The notes under the pieces: model-generated
Databases searched by the model: none
What the model was told of the DNA's origin: nothing
The model's input: the letters and a program-made list of their open reading frames with translations, nothing else
Translations under genes and position numbers: made by a program
Assembly (NCBI GenBank): GCA_903851195.1
Contig: CAINNJ010000051.1
Location: 1 to 64,000 of the forward strand
Length of the DNA stretch: 64,000 bases
Direction: 5' to 3'
DNA from: an uncultured Acidobacteriia bacterium
GTDB taxonomy: Bacteria; Acidobacteriota; Terriglobia; Bryobacterales; Bryobacteraceae
Shown here: piece by piece, positions 43,633 through 52,251 of the stretch
Layout of the letters: each line of letters starts with the position of its first letter
Numbering within the stretch: position 1 is the stretch's first letter

Positions 43633-43747
43633 AAAATATTATAGAATCAACACTCGGTCAGGCTGTCGTTACTGATATCGAAACTTATATCGAAGTAACC
43701 GGATCGGATGTAAACCACCGGATGGAAACCAAGGAGACCCGACTCAA

Positions 43748-44899
43748 ATGCCAAGCGCATTCGCGATTACTCCCGCGGCAAGCACCCTGCGACTCGACGC
43801 GCAGGGACGCGGGGAACTCAGTTTTACGGTAACCAACACCAGCGGCCGCCCGCTGCGCGGCAGGGCGAAAGTGCAGGCGCAGGATCCTTCTCAGCAGTCC
43901 TGGTTCCGGCTCGAAGGGGAACCCGAGCGGAACTTCGCGGCCGATAAGAGCACGGATCAGTTCGTCGTCAAAGTCAATGCCCCGCCGAACACACCTCCGG
44001 GGAAGGCCGTGATGCATCTGGACATGTCCTCCGTGGAAAATCCGGACGAGGTTTTCACCATCGGCCCGATGGTTTCCTGCGAACTGATCAGGCAGGACGT
44101 GGTGAAAAAGAAAATTCCCTGGTGGGTTTACGCGGTCGGCGCGGGCGTAGTTGTACTTTTAATTGCCGTGCTGCTGCTGACGCGGACCGCGAAAGTGCCG
44201 AATGTGGTGAATATGTCGTTCGCCGATGCGCAGAAAGAACTGGAAGCGGCGGGTATGAAGCTGGGGCAGACGAATCAGAAGTCGACGGGTAAGCCTGCCG
44301 GCACCGTGCTCGCGCAGACGCCGGCCGCCGGAGAAGCGATGCCCGACCACAAGATTATTAATCTGGACGTGGAGCAGGAACCGCCGCACGACGTCGCCGT
44401 GCCTGCCATAGTAGGCCTTTCTCTGACCGATGCGCAGGACAAACTGACCAAGGCCAGTCTCAAGCCGGGTAAGTTCACCTATGACCTGAATTCGCCGGGT
44501 AAGCCGAATTTCGTTCTCGATCAGAATCCCCGAAAAGATATTCGGGTGCCGTTCGACACCGAAGTCGATCTGGTGGTCAAGGGAGATTCCGTTCCGGTTC
44601 CGGCGCTGGTGGGTAATTCCCTTCAGAATGCGGTGATCCAGCTGCAGAATATGGATCTGCAGATGGCGCTGTCGGAACAGGTGATCGATGCAAGAATCAA
44701 AGCGCCGGGCACGATTGTCGCCCAGAATCCGGCGCCGCAGATCATGGTTGCCAGAAAGTCGACCATCGCGATGACGGTCGCCAAAGCGCCCAATGTGGTG
44801 ATCAGTTACAACCCGGTCTTTTATGAAAGACTGAATGCGCAGTCGAAAATGAGCCTGCAGTCGATTTCCAGCGGCCGGGCGCTGGCGCCGCAGAAATAG
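43748..44899 (+). CDS. Membrane protein with Ig-like head and three PASTA domains
   Basis: A 383-residue single-pass protein. Residues 1-~118 look like an Ig-like or cohesin-type beta-sandwich (TLRLDAQGRGELSFTVTNTSG, VVKVNAPPNTPPGKAVMHL). Residues 124-145 are a membrane helix. Then three PASTA repeats follow: ~148-209 (KVPNVVNMSFADAQKELEA), ~217-278 (AVPAIVGLSLTDAQDKL) and ~283-345 (VPALVGNSLQNAV). PASTA domains bind peptidoglycan or muropeptides, typically in Ser/Thr kinases; no kinase is present here. With no signal peptide, the head would lie in the cytoplasm and the PASTA part in the periplasm. It follows the CIS genes by 115 bases, with AAGGAGA before the start; a docking or wall-anchoring role is inferred from position. 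Confidence 0.82.
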   Translation: MPSAFAITPAASTLRLDAQGRGELSFTVTNTSGRPLRGRAKVQAQDPSQQSWFRLEGEPERNFAADKSTDQFVVKVNAPPNTPPGKAVMHLDMSSVENPDEVFTIGPMVSCELIRQDVVKKKIPWWVYAVGAGVVVLLIAVLLLTRTAKVPNVVNMSFADAQKELEAAGMKLGQTNQKSTGKPAGTVLAQTPAAGEAMPDHKIINLDVEQEPPHDVAVPAIVGLSLTDAQDKLTKASLKPGKFTYDLNSPGKPNFVLDQNPRKDIRVPFDTEVDLVVKGDSVPVPALVGNSLQNAVIQLQNMDLQMALSEQVIDARIKAPGTIVAQNPAPQIMVARKSTIAMTVAKAPNVVISYNPVFYERLNAQSKMSLQSISSGRALAPQK

Positions 44900-44906
44900 C
44901 AGGGCC

Positions 44907-45389
44907 ATGAAGATCGCCGTCGCCGTATTAATTCTTCTGGTTGCCCTGTTTGTCGTTTCCATATGGATGGGTTCGAAGAAGGAAGACTCCGGAAGTTCCG
45001 CGGCGGCGCCGCAACCCTCCTGGGTACAGAGTCTGCAGACCACGTTCGGCGGCCATGAAACGTTCGTGGCCGCCGGCGAGGTGAGCGCGCCGTGTTTCAG
45101 CGGCGCCGCCTTTCAGCTTCCTTCGGCGCGGCCCTGTTCCGGCGAAATCGCGGCGGCAAAGCCTTCCATCCGGACCCTCCATCTGGCCCTGGCCGGACCG
45201 GACCCCTCGAAACCGGGTCTTCTGCGTCCGGCCACCATCACCATCAACTCCAAAGACGGCTCGCTGGCGCCGATGAAAGTGCAACTTACTTTGAAGAATC
45301 CGGACACGAAGTCGATCAAAGTTCTGAGTCAGGGCGCCACGTTCTCGATTCAGTGCGATGCGGCTCCGTGCCGGGTCGCGTTGCTTTAA
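44907..45389 (+). CDS. Single-pass membrane protein downstream of the CIS
   Basis: A 160-residue protein with one N-terminal helix (IAVAVLILLVALFVVSIWMG) and a periplasmic domain with four Cys (APCFSGAAF, RPCSGEI, IQCDAAPCRV) that may form two disulphides. No family recognised. It starts seven bases after the PASTA gene stop, so the two are co-expressed. It converges with a minus-strand membrane-protein gene eight bases away, where a weak hairpin (CCGTC-AGAC-GACGG, 45395-45408) overlaps the facing stop codon. Confidence 0.68.
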   Translation: MKIAVAVLILLVALFVVSIWMGSKKEDSGSSAAAPQPSWVQSLQTTFGGHETFVAAGEVSAPCFSGAAFQLPSARPCSGEIAAAKPSIRTLHLALAGPDPSKPGLLRPATITINSKDGSLAPMKVQLTLKNPDTKSIKVLSQGATFSIQCDAAPCRVALL

Positions 45390-45397
45390 GAGAACCG

Positions 45398-46174
45398 TCA
45401 GACGACGGCTTTCACGATGGCGGGTATCGAACCAATCAGCAGGAACACGGCCCAGATGAGAGCCAGCACCAGGACGATAATCGCGGCCACCGCGTCGGTA
45501 ATGCTGACCAGGATAACCGGCACCAGACCGTGCAGAAAACCGATGACGATATTGGCAATCAGCGAGGTCACGATGATGAGCACGAAGCCTTTGTTCTGTA
45601 GAAACCGCTGCTGCGCCAGAACAAGGACGACGGCGAAGGCGACCTTCAGAAACATCAGCAGACTGAGCGCCGCCGCCGCGCCGCCCCGGTTGAAAAAGCC
45701 CCAGACCACCAGATAAGCCAGCGTGCCGAACGGAACCGCCGTGAACAGCGCAATCATGATCATCAGCTTGACGAAAGCCGCGATCGCCAGACCAATACCG
45801 GCCAAAATGATCAGGATCGACACGATCAGCGTGACCACGCCCTGCACTCGGCCCGTCAAGCGCTCGGGAAGCAACAACGGCAGGCCCATCAGGATCACCG
45901 TAAAAACCAGCAGGCCGTCGAGCAGGGCCATATCGCCGATTGCCATGCCGGGCGGCTTACTGACGGAGTGGCTGTCGTTCACCAGCTGGGTCGCCATATT
46001 CGCGCGCTCACTTGCGCTGTATCCGGTCAGTTGTGCCTGGATGGACGTATTCAGTGAAGCGTCGTCCGGTTTGGGCGCGGGTATCACGGACGAGGAGCCC
46101 ACTTCCACCAGCACGGCAATAACAATCAGGATGACGGCAATGATAAACAGCGGCGTTCGCAGGCTATCGAGCAT
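45398..46174 (-). CDS. Polytopic membrane protein of unknown function
   Basis: A 258-residue protein with an N-terminal helix, an extracytoplasmic loop (~28-75) and about five more membrane helices (GLLVFTVILMGLPLLL, VTLIVSILIILAGIGLAIAA, AAALSLLMFLKVAFAVVLVL, FVLIIVTSLIANIVIGFL, AAIIVLVLALIWAVFLLIG). No transporter or enzyme motif is visible. It converges with the CIS-linked membrane protein and diverges from rlpA with only 23 bases between the starts, so its promoter must overlap the rlpA start region. Confidence 0.78.
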   Translation of the reverse strand: MLDSLRTPLFIIAVILIVIAVLVEVGSSSVIPAPKPDDASLNTSIQAQLTGYSASERANMATQLVNDSHSVSKPPGMAIGDMALLDGLLVFTVILMGLPLLLPERLTGRVQGVVTLIVSILIILAGIGLAIAAFVKLMIMIALFTAVPFGTLAYLVVWGFFNRGGAAAALSLLMFLKVAFAVVLVLAQQRFLQNKGFVLIIVTSLIANIVIGFLHGLVPVILVSITDAVAAIIVLVLALIWAVFLLIGSIPAIVKAVV

Positions 46175-46187
46175 AACTGGCTCAGTG

Positions 46188-46194
46188 AAGGAGG
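46188..46194 (+). promoter_or_regulatory. Strong but unusually close ribosome site of rlpA
   Basis: AAGGAGG, extending to AAGGAGGT, matches the anti-Shine-Dalgarno closely but ends only three bases before the ATG at 46198. A TTG at 46201 (codon 2) would sit at a more usual distance. Either the ATG is used with tight spacing or the true start is TTG. Confidence 0.5.
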
Positions 46195-46197
46195 TCT

Positions 46198-46857
46198 ATG
46201 TTGTCGCAAACTGATTATACGCGCAGACGGACTGCCGGAGCACTTACTTTTTTGAGCCTGGCGGCACTTACTTTGTACGGTTGCGGTAAGAAGGCAGCCG
46301 CTCCCGAGCGTCCTTCCGAATCGGGCATCGCGAGCTGGTACGGGCACCCGTATCACGGCCGTAAGACGGCCAGCGGCGAGACTTACGACATGGAGGGCAA
46401 AACCGCCGCGCACCGCACGCTCGCGTTCGGCACGGTGGTGCAGGTGACGAACACGGAGAACTCCCGCCAGGTGGAAGTCCGCATCAACGATCGCGGACCG
46501 TTCGTGGCGGGCCGCATTATCGATCTGTCGCATGGGGCGGCACAAAGCCTCGGGATCACCGGCACGGGCAAGGTCCGCCTGGAGGTGGTCAGTGCGCCGC
46601 CAACACGCGGTCTGGACTCCTTCGCTGTCCAGACCGGTGCTTATACGGATCGCGCCGAGGCAGACCGCGCCCGCGCCGCTCTGGCGGCGTTCGGCGAGAC
46701 GCGCGTCGTACAGCGCGAAGGGGACCAGACCTGGCGGGTCCTTGCCGGCATGGAACAGAGCGAAGACGCCGCGAATCGTCTTGCGGACCGGATCCGCGCC
46801 GCGCCCGGCGTTACTGCCGCGGACGTGTTCGTCGTCCGACTCGACCCGGAAAACTGA
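46198..46857 (+). CDS. rlpA: RlpA-family lytic transglycosylase lipoprotein
   Basis: A 219-residue protein. The signal peptide has a lipobox-like end TLYGC (Cys29), so it is probably a lipoprotein. Residues ~43-125 form the double-psi beta-barrel (GIASWYGHPYHGRKTASGE, TLAFGTVVQVTNTENSRQVE, VRINDRGPFVAGRIIDLSHG), including the catalytic Asp region (NDRGPF). Residues ~138-217 form a SPOR domain (DSFAVQTGAYTDRAEADRAR). RlpA cuts denuded glycan strands in septal peptidoglycan and the SPOR part targets it to the division site. See the separate entry on its ribosome site. Confidence 0.93.
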   Translation: MLSQTDYTRRRTAGALTFLSLAALTLYGCGKKAAAPERPSESGIASWYGHPYHGRKTASGETYDMEGKTAAHRTLAFGTVVQVTNTENSRQVEVRINDRGPFVAGRIIDLSHGAAQSLGITGTGKVRLEVVSAPPTRGLDSFAVQTGAYTDRAEADRARAALAAFGETRVVQREGDQTWRVLAGMEQSEDAANRLADRIRAAPGVTAADVFVVRLDPEN

Positions 46858-46900
46858 ACCCGATCATGTATTGTTTACGTGAACGGATTTTTGAACAACT

Positions 46901-48934
46901 ATGAAGACGATGCGATTGGCAGCCGCCCTCCTGGTGGCGACCGGCATTCCCGCGCTCGCCCAGTCCAAAGCGAACACGACGCCCGATCTTTCGAAAGAGT
47001 GGCCGACCTACGGGCACGATTCGGGCGGCATGCGCTTCTCGCCCGTGGCGCAGATCAATACCACGAACGTCGATAAACTCAAAGTCGCGTGGGTCTATCA
47101 TATGCGGCCGGCCAACATGCCCGCCGCGCAGCCGGCGCCACCGGCAGGCCGCGGCGCGGGCGGGGCGGTGGGCGACACGCCGGACTTCCCCGGTGGCGGG
47201 CGGGGACGCGGACGCGGCGGCAACGGCATGCGCCCCAGCAGCGTGACGCCCCTGGTGATCAACGGCATCATGTACCTCTCCACGCCGTACCAGCGCGTGG
47301 TCGCCATCGACCCGGCCACGGGCAAAGAGATCTGGGCGTACCAGCTTCCTTTCGGCACTCCCGCAACCCGCGGCGTCGAATACTGGGGCGGCGACGGCAA
47401 GACTCCGCCGCAGATCGTCTTCGGCTCCAGCGACGGCAAACTCTACTCGCTGGACGCCGCTACCGGCAAGCCGGCCGAGGGTTTCGGCGACAACGGCATC
47501 GTGAATATGAACACGCCGGAAATCATGCGCGGACTGCCGGGCCGCAACGCGCTGACGGCACCGCCCATCGTCTATAAAAACTTCGTGATCGCGGGCGGCA
47601 CCACGCAGGAAAATCCTCCGCTGGGTCCGGCCGGCGACGTGCGCGCGTGGGATATGCGCACCGGCAAGGTGGCGTGGACGTTCCACTCGATTCCCGGTCC
47701 GGGCGAGAAGTTTCACGACACGTGGGCGGGCGACAGCTGGAAGAACCGCTCCGGCGTGAACGTGTGGGGCGCCATTACGGTGGATGCGCAGCGCGGCATC
47801 GTCTACATGCCGTTCGGCGCGCCTTCGGTGGATCAGTACGGCGGCGACCGCGCGGGCGATAACCTGTTCAGCACCAGCCTGGTGGCGGCGGACGCCAATA
47901 CGGGCAAGTACCTCTGGCATTTCCAGATTGTGCATCACGATATCTGGGACGCCGATCTGACCGGCGCTCCGGCGCTGATCGACGTAAAGCAGGGCGGCCG
48001 CACCATCCCCGCCGTGGCCGCGATTAACAAAGTGGGCCTGCTTTTCCTTCTGGACCGCGTGACCGGCAAGCCGCTGTTCGGCGTGGAAGAACGCGCCGTG
48101 CCGCAAAGCGAAGTGCCGCTCGAACGCACCTCGAAGACGCAGCCGTTCCCCGTGAAGCCGCCGCCACTGTCCCGCATGACGATGAGCATGGCGGACCTGG
48201 CCACCGTGACTCCCGAACTGGAAGCCGCGTGCAAGGAATTGGTCAAGGGAATGCAGATGGGCGGCCCGTATCTGCCGGTCAGCTACAACCGGCTCCGGGT
48301 GCAGTTCCCGGGCAATCATGGCGGCGTGAACTGGGGCGGCACGTCGTTCAGCCCGCAACTGGGTTACCTGTTCGTGAACACCAATGAACTGGGACAGATC
48401 TCCGGGGTGAAAGATCACGATCCCAAGGCCGGTCCGGCCATCGGCGCGGGTTCGGGCAACCGCGTGGATCCGGGCGGTGTGTACGAGGGCATTCCGGGCG
48501 GCGGCCGGTTCAGCGTGCGCAACGGCGATTCGCCGCAGCAACTGCCCTGTCAGCAGCCGCCATGGGGACAATTGTCGGCGGTCAACGTGAATACCGGAGA
48601 GTTCGTCTGGCGGGTGCCGCTCGGAGTCACCGACAGCCTGCCCGCGGATAAGCAGAAGACCGGACGCCCCGGCAACGGCGGCACCATCGCCACGGCCGGC
48701 GGACTGGTGTTCGTCGGCGCCACCGACGACGGCCGGTTCCGCGCTTTCGACGCCAAAAACGGCAAAGAGCTGTGGACCTACAAACTCAACGGGGCCGCGG
48801 AAGCCACTCCCATGACCTATGAGGCGAAGGACGGGAAGCAGTACGTGGTGATCACGGCTACCGGCGGCGGATTCTTCAACAATCCGGTGACGGACGACGC
48901 CGTGATGGCTTTCGCTCTCGACGGTTCCAAATAA
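46901..48934 (+). CDS. PQQ-dependent dehydrogenase-like secreted quinoprotein
   Basis: A 677-residue exported protein (signal LAAALLVATGIPALAQ) with an eight-bladed quinoprotein propeller: EWPTYGHDSGGMRFSPVAQI, PYQRVVAIDPATGKEIWAYQ, FQIVHHDIWDADLTGAPALI, AVNVNTGEFVWRVPLG, FRAFDAKNGKELWTYKLNG. It matches membrane glucose-dehydrogenase/pyrroloquinoline-quinone enzymes that oxidise sugars or alcohols in the periplasm. The DIWDAD segment belongs to the active-site face. An Arg/Gly-rich insertion ([12 protein letters not shown]) sits at ~100-112. There is no C-terminal haem motif (CxxCH), so electrons would pass to an external acceptor; a cytochrome c'-like protein is encoded just beyond a shared terminator. 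The substrate is unknown. Confidence 0.9.
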   Translation: MKTMRLAAALLVATGIPALAQSKANTTPDLSKEWPTYGHDSGGMRFSPVAQINTTNVDKLKVAWVYHMRPANMPAAQPAPPAGRGAGGAVGDTPDFPGGGRGRGRGGNGMRPSSVTPLVINGIMYLSTPYQRVVAIDPATGKEIWAYQLPFGTPATRGVEYWGGDGKTPPQIVFGSSDGKLYSLDAATGKPAEGFGDNGIVNMNTPEIMRGLPGRNALTAPPIVYKNFVIAGGTTQENPPLGPAGDVRAWDMRTGKVAWTFHSIPGPGEKFHDTWAGDSWKNRSGVNVWGAITVDAQRGIVYMPFGAPSVDQYGGDRAGDNLFSTSLVAADANTGKYLWHFQIVHHDIWDADLTGAPALIDVKQGGRTIPAVAAINKVGLLFLLDRVTGKPLFGVEERAVPQSEVPLERTSKTQPFPVKPPPLSRMTMSMADLATVTPELEAACKELVKGMQMGGPYLPVSYNRLRVQFPGNHGGVNWGGTSFSPQLGYLFVNTNELGQISGVKDHDPKAGPAIGAGSGNRVDPGGVYEGIPGGGRFSVRNGDSPQQLPCQQPPWGQLSAVNVNTGEFVWRVPLGVTDSLPADKQKTGRPGNGGTIATAGGLVFVGATDDGRFRAFDAKNGKELWTYKLNGAAEATPMTYEAKDGKQYVVITATGGGFFNNPVTDDAVMAFALDGSK

Positions 48935-48946
48935 ACGTCAGGACGT

Positions 48947-49006
48947 AAAAAAGCCTCTTGTCTGGTCGGCCGCTCCGGAGAGCGGCGCCTGGACAAGAGG
49001 CTTTTT
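48947..49006. terminator. Strong bidirectional intrinsic terminator
   Basis: AAAAAGCCTCTTGTC and GACAAGAGGCTTTTT form a 15-bp stem (10 GC-mixed pairs plus five A/T pairs at the base). Inside lies a second stem, GCCGCTC and GAGCGGC with a CGGA tetraloop. The A and T tracts at the outer ends make it work on both strands for the convergent quinoprotein and cytochrome genes. Confidence 0.93.
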
Positions 49007-49031
49007 CAGTTCCCGGCGCGGGGCGCCGTGA

Positions 49032-49418
49032 CTACATGCCTTTGAATTTGCTGCCGTCGCGATAAACCATGTGGCATCCGCCACAGGTCGGGCGGACTTT
49101 GGCCAGGGCGGCCTTCTGGTCATCGATGCTGGTCGCCGAAGCGGCGGCTTTCAGCGCTTCGCTCGCGCTCATGGAGAACTTCACGGCGTCGTCTTTGCCC
49201 TTGGCTTTCCAGAAAGCGGTCATCTGGTCGAACGCAGCGGCTGCGTCTTTCGCTTTGGCGGCAACCGCGGCGACGTCGCCGCCGGCAACTGCGCCGTTCG
49301 CCGCGCCGTTGGCGCCCGCGGCGGCCTTCATCATGGCCTGGTAGTCAGAAAGGTCGTCGGCGAGCATCCCGAACGCCCCGAAAGCGAGAATCGAAATAAG
49401 AAGTGTAGCTTTACGCAT
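49032..49418 (-). CDS. Cytochrome c'-type (class II) periplasmic cytochrome
   Basis: A 128-residue exported protein (signal TLLISILAFGAFGMLA) made of helices with the haem-binding CGGCH near the C-terminus (PTCGGCHMVYRDGS). The C-terminal haem site in a four-helix bundle is the class II layout. Cytochromes c' bind NO or CO, or carry electrons; here it could take electrons from the facing quinoprotein, which is inference. An ATG at 49430 would add four residues (MLYT). A longer open frame reaching 50033 crosses the SET gene on the other strand and was rejected. Confidence 0.85.
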   Translation of the reverse strand: MRKATLLISILAFGAFGMLADDLSDYQAMMKAAAGANGAANGAVAGGDVAAVAAKAKDAAAAFDQMTAFWKAKGKDDAVKFSMSASEALKAAASATSIDDQKAALAKVRPTCGGCHMVYRDGSKFKGM

Positions 49419-49532
49419 GGTGTACAGCATATCGCGTTCATGGTGTCCGGGGTATAACAACGGCGGATTATGAACATCAAATAATTTCCGGCCTCTTCTC
49501 ACGAACCGGGGTGAGCCGTTACAATTGCGACA

Positions 49533-50006
49533 ATGGCAAGGCGCAAGGCTCCCCAGGCACCCGCAACTCCCGCTCCGCAGGTCAATGAAAAATATGCCTG
49601 TTTCAAGCTCGAAATCAAACCCTCCAAAATCCACCGGTGGGGTCTTTACGCGGGAGAAGACATCCCGGTCCGCAGAAAAGTAATTGAGTATACCGGCGAG
49701 CGAATCAGCCGCCGGGAAACCAAGCGGCGTGCCGATGAGACGCCGCATCTGATTTATCTGTTCACGCTCGATTCCTACTGGACGCTCGACGGGTCCGTGG
49801 GCGGCAGCGGCGCGGAATACATCAACCACTGCTGCGATCCGAACATCGTCACGGTCATCCGGAGCGGCCATATTCTCTACATGTCCCGGCGGCCTATTAA
49901 GAAGGGCGAGGAACTGACGGTGGACTACCATTTCGCCAAAGACATCGATAAAGTGCCGTGCAAGTGCGGCGCGGCGAATTGCCGGGGCACCATCAACCTC
50001 GTCTAA
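49533..50006 (+). CDS. SET-domain lysine methyltransferase-like protein
   Basis: A 157-residue compact SET protein. Residues ~20-135 are the SET core (KIHRWGLYAGEDIPVRRKVI, SAM/pseudoknot motif EYINHCCDPN with Asn98-His99, and GEELTVDYHF with the catalytic Tyr132). The post-SET region has Cys143, Cys145 and Cys150, which together with Cys100 form the usual zinc site (VPCKCGAANCRG). The domain is the eukaryotic type and methylates lysine in histones; bacterial copies exist (chlamydial and Bacillus types) that can act on histone-like proteins. A plausible local target is the Lys-rich protein near 2.7 kb. Its stop overlaps the convergent enolase-like stop by three bases. No strong ribosome site. 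Confidence 0.88.
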   Translation: MARRKAPQAPATPAPQVNEKYACFKLEIKPSKIHRWGLYAGEDIPVRRKVIEYTGERISRRETKRRADETPHLIYLFTLDSYWTLDGSVGGSGAEYINHCCDPNIVTVIRSGHILYMSRRPIKKGEELTVDYHFAKDIDKVPCKCGAANCRGTINLV

Positions 50007-51256
50007 GGATTCGGCGGGGCCGGCAGTTCCCACTTTTCGATTTCGAGCAGGCGGTTGTACTTGGCCAGGCGCTCGGAACGGGTGACCGACCCGATCTTGA
50101 TCTGTCCCGCGCCGGAGGCTACCGCCAGATCGGCAAGGAAGGAGTCCTCCGTCTCGCCGGAGCGGGCCGAGATGACGGCTCCGTAGCCGGCCTGGCGGGC
50201 CTGGTCGATCACCTCGAAGGTTTCGGTCAGCGTGCCGATCTGGTTCATCTTCACCAGCACGGCGTTGGCGACGCCTTCCTCGATCCCGCGGTCAAGCCGC
50301 AGCGGATTCGTGACGAAAAGATCGTCCCCCACCAGACGCACGCGCTTTCCCAGACGGGCGGTCATCGCCTGCCAGCCGGCCCAGTCGTCCTCGGCCAGAG
50401 GATCTTCGATAGAGGTAACCCCGTAGCGCTCGATCCAGGCTTCCAGCAGGTCCGCCATCCCAGCCGCGTTCCGGCTGCCGCCTTCCAGCCGGTACTGCCC
50501 GGCGTGGAAGAAGTGCGTGGAGGCGACGTCGAGGGCGATATCCATCTCCACGCCCGCCTTGCCGATCGCCTCGCGCAGCAGGGCCGCCGCCTGTTCGTTC
50601 GTGGCCAGGCGAGGTCCCCAGCCGCCCTCGTCGGCGACGCCCGTCAGCAGGTGGCCCCGTTCCGCCAGCAACTGGCCGGTCATCCGGTGCACGCGTACGA
50701 TCGCTTCCAGAGCGGACGCGAGATCCGGATAGCCGCGCGGGATCACCAGGAAGTCCTGAAACTCCAGTTGCCGGCCCTGGCCGCCCGCGTCCGCATGCAG
50801 ACCGCCCGAGATGATGTTGACCATGGGAACCGGCAGGCGCGCGTTCCTGTCGCCCGCGAGATGCTTCCAGAGGGGGATGCCGAGGGCTTGGGCCGCGACC
50901 CTCGCCACGGCGCAGGAAACAGCCAGAATCGCGTTGGCGCCCAGCCGCGCTTTGTTCTCGCTGCCGTCGATGGCGAGCAGGCGCGCGTCGACGGAGTTCT
51001 GATCCATGGCGTCCATGCCCTCGATGGACGGCCCGAGTACCTGCTCCACGTTGCGAACCGCCTGCAGGACTCCCCTGCCCCCGTGGCGATGCGGGTCGAG
51101 GTCCCGCAGTTCGACGGCCTCATGGGTGCCGGTGGACGCGCCGGAGGGCGCCTGGGCGGAAGCGCGGATGCCGTTATCGAGCCAGACCTCGGCCTGCACG
51201 GTCGGGTTGCCGCGGGAATCCAGAATCTCAAGGGCGCGAACGCGGGTGATTTTCAT
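50003..51256 (-). CDS. Enolase-family protein with altered active site
   Basis: A 417-residue enolase-fold protein, about the family length. Kept positions (yeast numbering in brackets) are His154 (159), Glu210 in DEGG (211), metal ligands Asp243, Glu284 and Asp311, Lys336 in KMNQIGT (345), Arg365, Ser366 and Lys387 (396). Two changes stand out: SARSGETED replaces SHRSGETED, so active-site His373 is Ala364, and LEFQDFL puts Asp168 where Glu168 is expected. Both residues contact substrate or water in true enolase, so 2-phosphoglycerate dehydration is probably weak or replaced by another reaction. The start overlaps the kinase gene stop as ATGA; an upstream frame start at 51424 was rejected. 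Confidence 0.85.
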   Translation of the reverse strand: MKITRVRALEILDSRGNPTVQAEVWLDNGIRASAQAPSGASTGTHEAVELRDLDPHRHGGRGVLQAVRNVEQVLGPSIEGMDAMDQNSVDARLLAIDGSENKARLGANAILAVSCAVARVAAQALGIPLWKHLAGDRNARLPVPMVNIISGGLHADAGGQGRQLEFQDFLVIPRGYPDLASALEAIVRVHRMTGQLLAERGHLLTGVADEGGWGPRLATNEQAAALLREAIGKAGVEMDIALDVASTHFFHAGQYRLEGGSRNAAGMADLLEAWIERYGVTSIEDPLAEDDWAGWQAMTARLGKRVRLVGDDLFVTNPLRLDRGIEEGVANAVLVKMNQIGTLTETFEVIDQARQAGYGAVISARSGETEDSFLADLAVASGAGQIKIGSVTRSERLAKYNRLLEIEKWELPAPPNP

Positions 51257-52251
51257 CGGGTAAAAGCTTCCTCCACGCTGCCGGCCGGATGCCGGATCAG
51301 ATCGATGCCGCGCTGCCAGGCCTGCGCGCGGTGTTCTTCCAGAAGATACTCGGCCGGCGACTTTCCCGCCACGCGCGCCAGCAGCAGAGCCGGCAGGTGT
51401 TCCAGCGCGGCGGCTTCCACCCATCCGGCGGCGGGAGGAAGTTCCGCACGCAGGGCCGCCGTGAAATGCAGGGCCAGACCGGTCAGGGCCTCGCGGCGCG
51501 CCGGCATCACCAGACTCTTCAGCAGAAGGTGATTCAGCAGGAAGGCCACGTCATAGGAGGGGTCGCCGAAGTGGATCACCTCCCAGTCGATGGCCCAAAG
51601 CGGGTTATCCGTTGCGCCAGGCGCAAGCAGCAGATTCTTGGGACTCCAGTCCCCGTGGACCAGGCTGACGCGGCGTTCGGCCGAGCGGGCGATGAGCGCG
51701 GTGATGTAGCCGGCGATTTCGGGATGCCGGGACGCGGTGAACCGGTAGTAGGGGTCGATACGGAGCTGATCGAAGACGGTCTGGTCGCCGAAGAGGCGGG
51801 CGGCTTCCGGATCGTTCCAGCTCGCCGCGATGATGGAGCCGAGCAGCGTTCCGGCAGCGCGGGCGTGGGCGGGGTCGAAAACGTGCCGGAACAGCAGCGC
51901 CTTCCACATGTCGCACTCCGCAGGCGCGGCTTCCATCGCGATGGCGAAATCGCCGCGGTCCTCCGCCAGCAGGCGCGGAACCCGCCCGCCGCGCGTTTTC
52001 CCGGCCAGCCAGCGCATGGCGTCCGCCTCCCGGAAAATGCGTTCGCGATCCGAGAGCCACTCCTGGGCGACCCGCAGCCGGCCGAGCGACTGCTTCAGGA
52101 CCACCCGGCTGCCCGGCGTCTCCGCCAGGATTACCGTATTGGAAACGCCGCCGCCCAGTTCGGTCAGCTTGGCGTGCGGGCCGCCGAAGCCATCGCCCAG
52201 GCCATGCCGGCGGAGCCATTCGGGAGCATTTTCAGTTGTGAGGACAGGCAC
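51253..52251 (-). CDS. APH-type small-molecule kinase
   Basis: A 332-residue aminoglycoside-phosphotransferase/choline-kinase-fold protein. The P-loop-like GGGVSNTVILAET and VVLKQS (ATP Lys) are followed by the Brenner motif HGDWSPKNLL (catalytic Asp) and the metal-binding IDWEVIHFGDPSYDVAFLL. Relatives phosphorylate small metabolites such as methylthioribose or choline, or antibiotics; the substrate is not known. It is translationally coupled to the enolase-like gene, so the two may act in sequence: phosphorylation of a hydroxy-acid, then loss of water or phosphate. That is a hypothesis. Confidence 0.82.
   Translation of the reverse strand: MPVLTTENAPEWLRRHGLGDGFGGPHAKLTELGGGVSNTVILAETPGSRVVLKQSLGRLRVAQEWLSDRERIFREADAMRWLAGKTRGGRVPRLLAEDRGDFAIAMEAAPAECDMWKALLFRHVFDPAHARAAGTLLGSIIAASWNDPEAARLFGDQTVFDQLRIDPYYRFTASRHPEIAGYITALIARSAERRVSLVHGDWSPKNLLLAPGATDNPLWAIDWEVIHFGDPSYDVAFLLNHLLLKSLVMPARREALTGLALHFTAALRAELPPAAGWVEAAALEHLPALLLARVAGKSPAEYLLEEHRAQAWQRGIDLIRHPAGSVEEAFTR

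Noticed and set aside
46901-48934. A haem domain on the quinoprotein
   Set aside because: No CxxCH motif is present in the protein.
49032-50033. A long minus-strand frame covering the cytochrome gene and the antisense of the SET gene
   Set aside because: Only the last 128 codons have a signal peptide and haem motif; the rest mirrors the SET gene.
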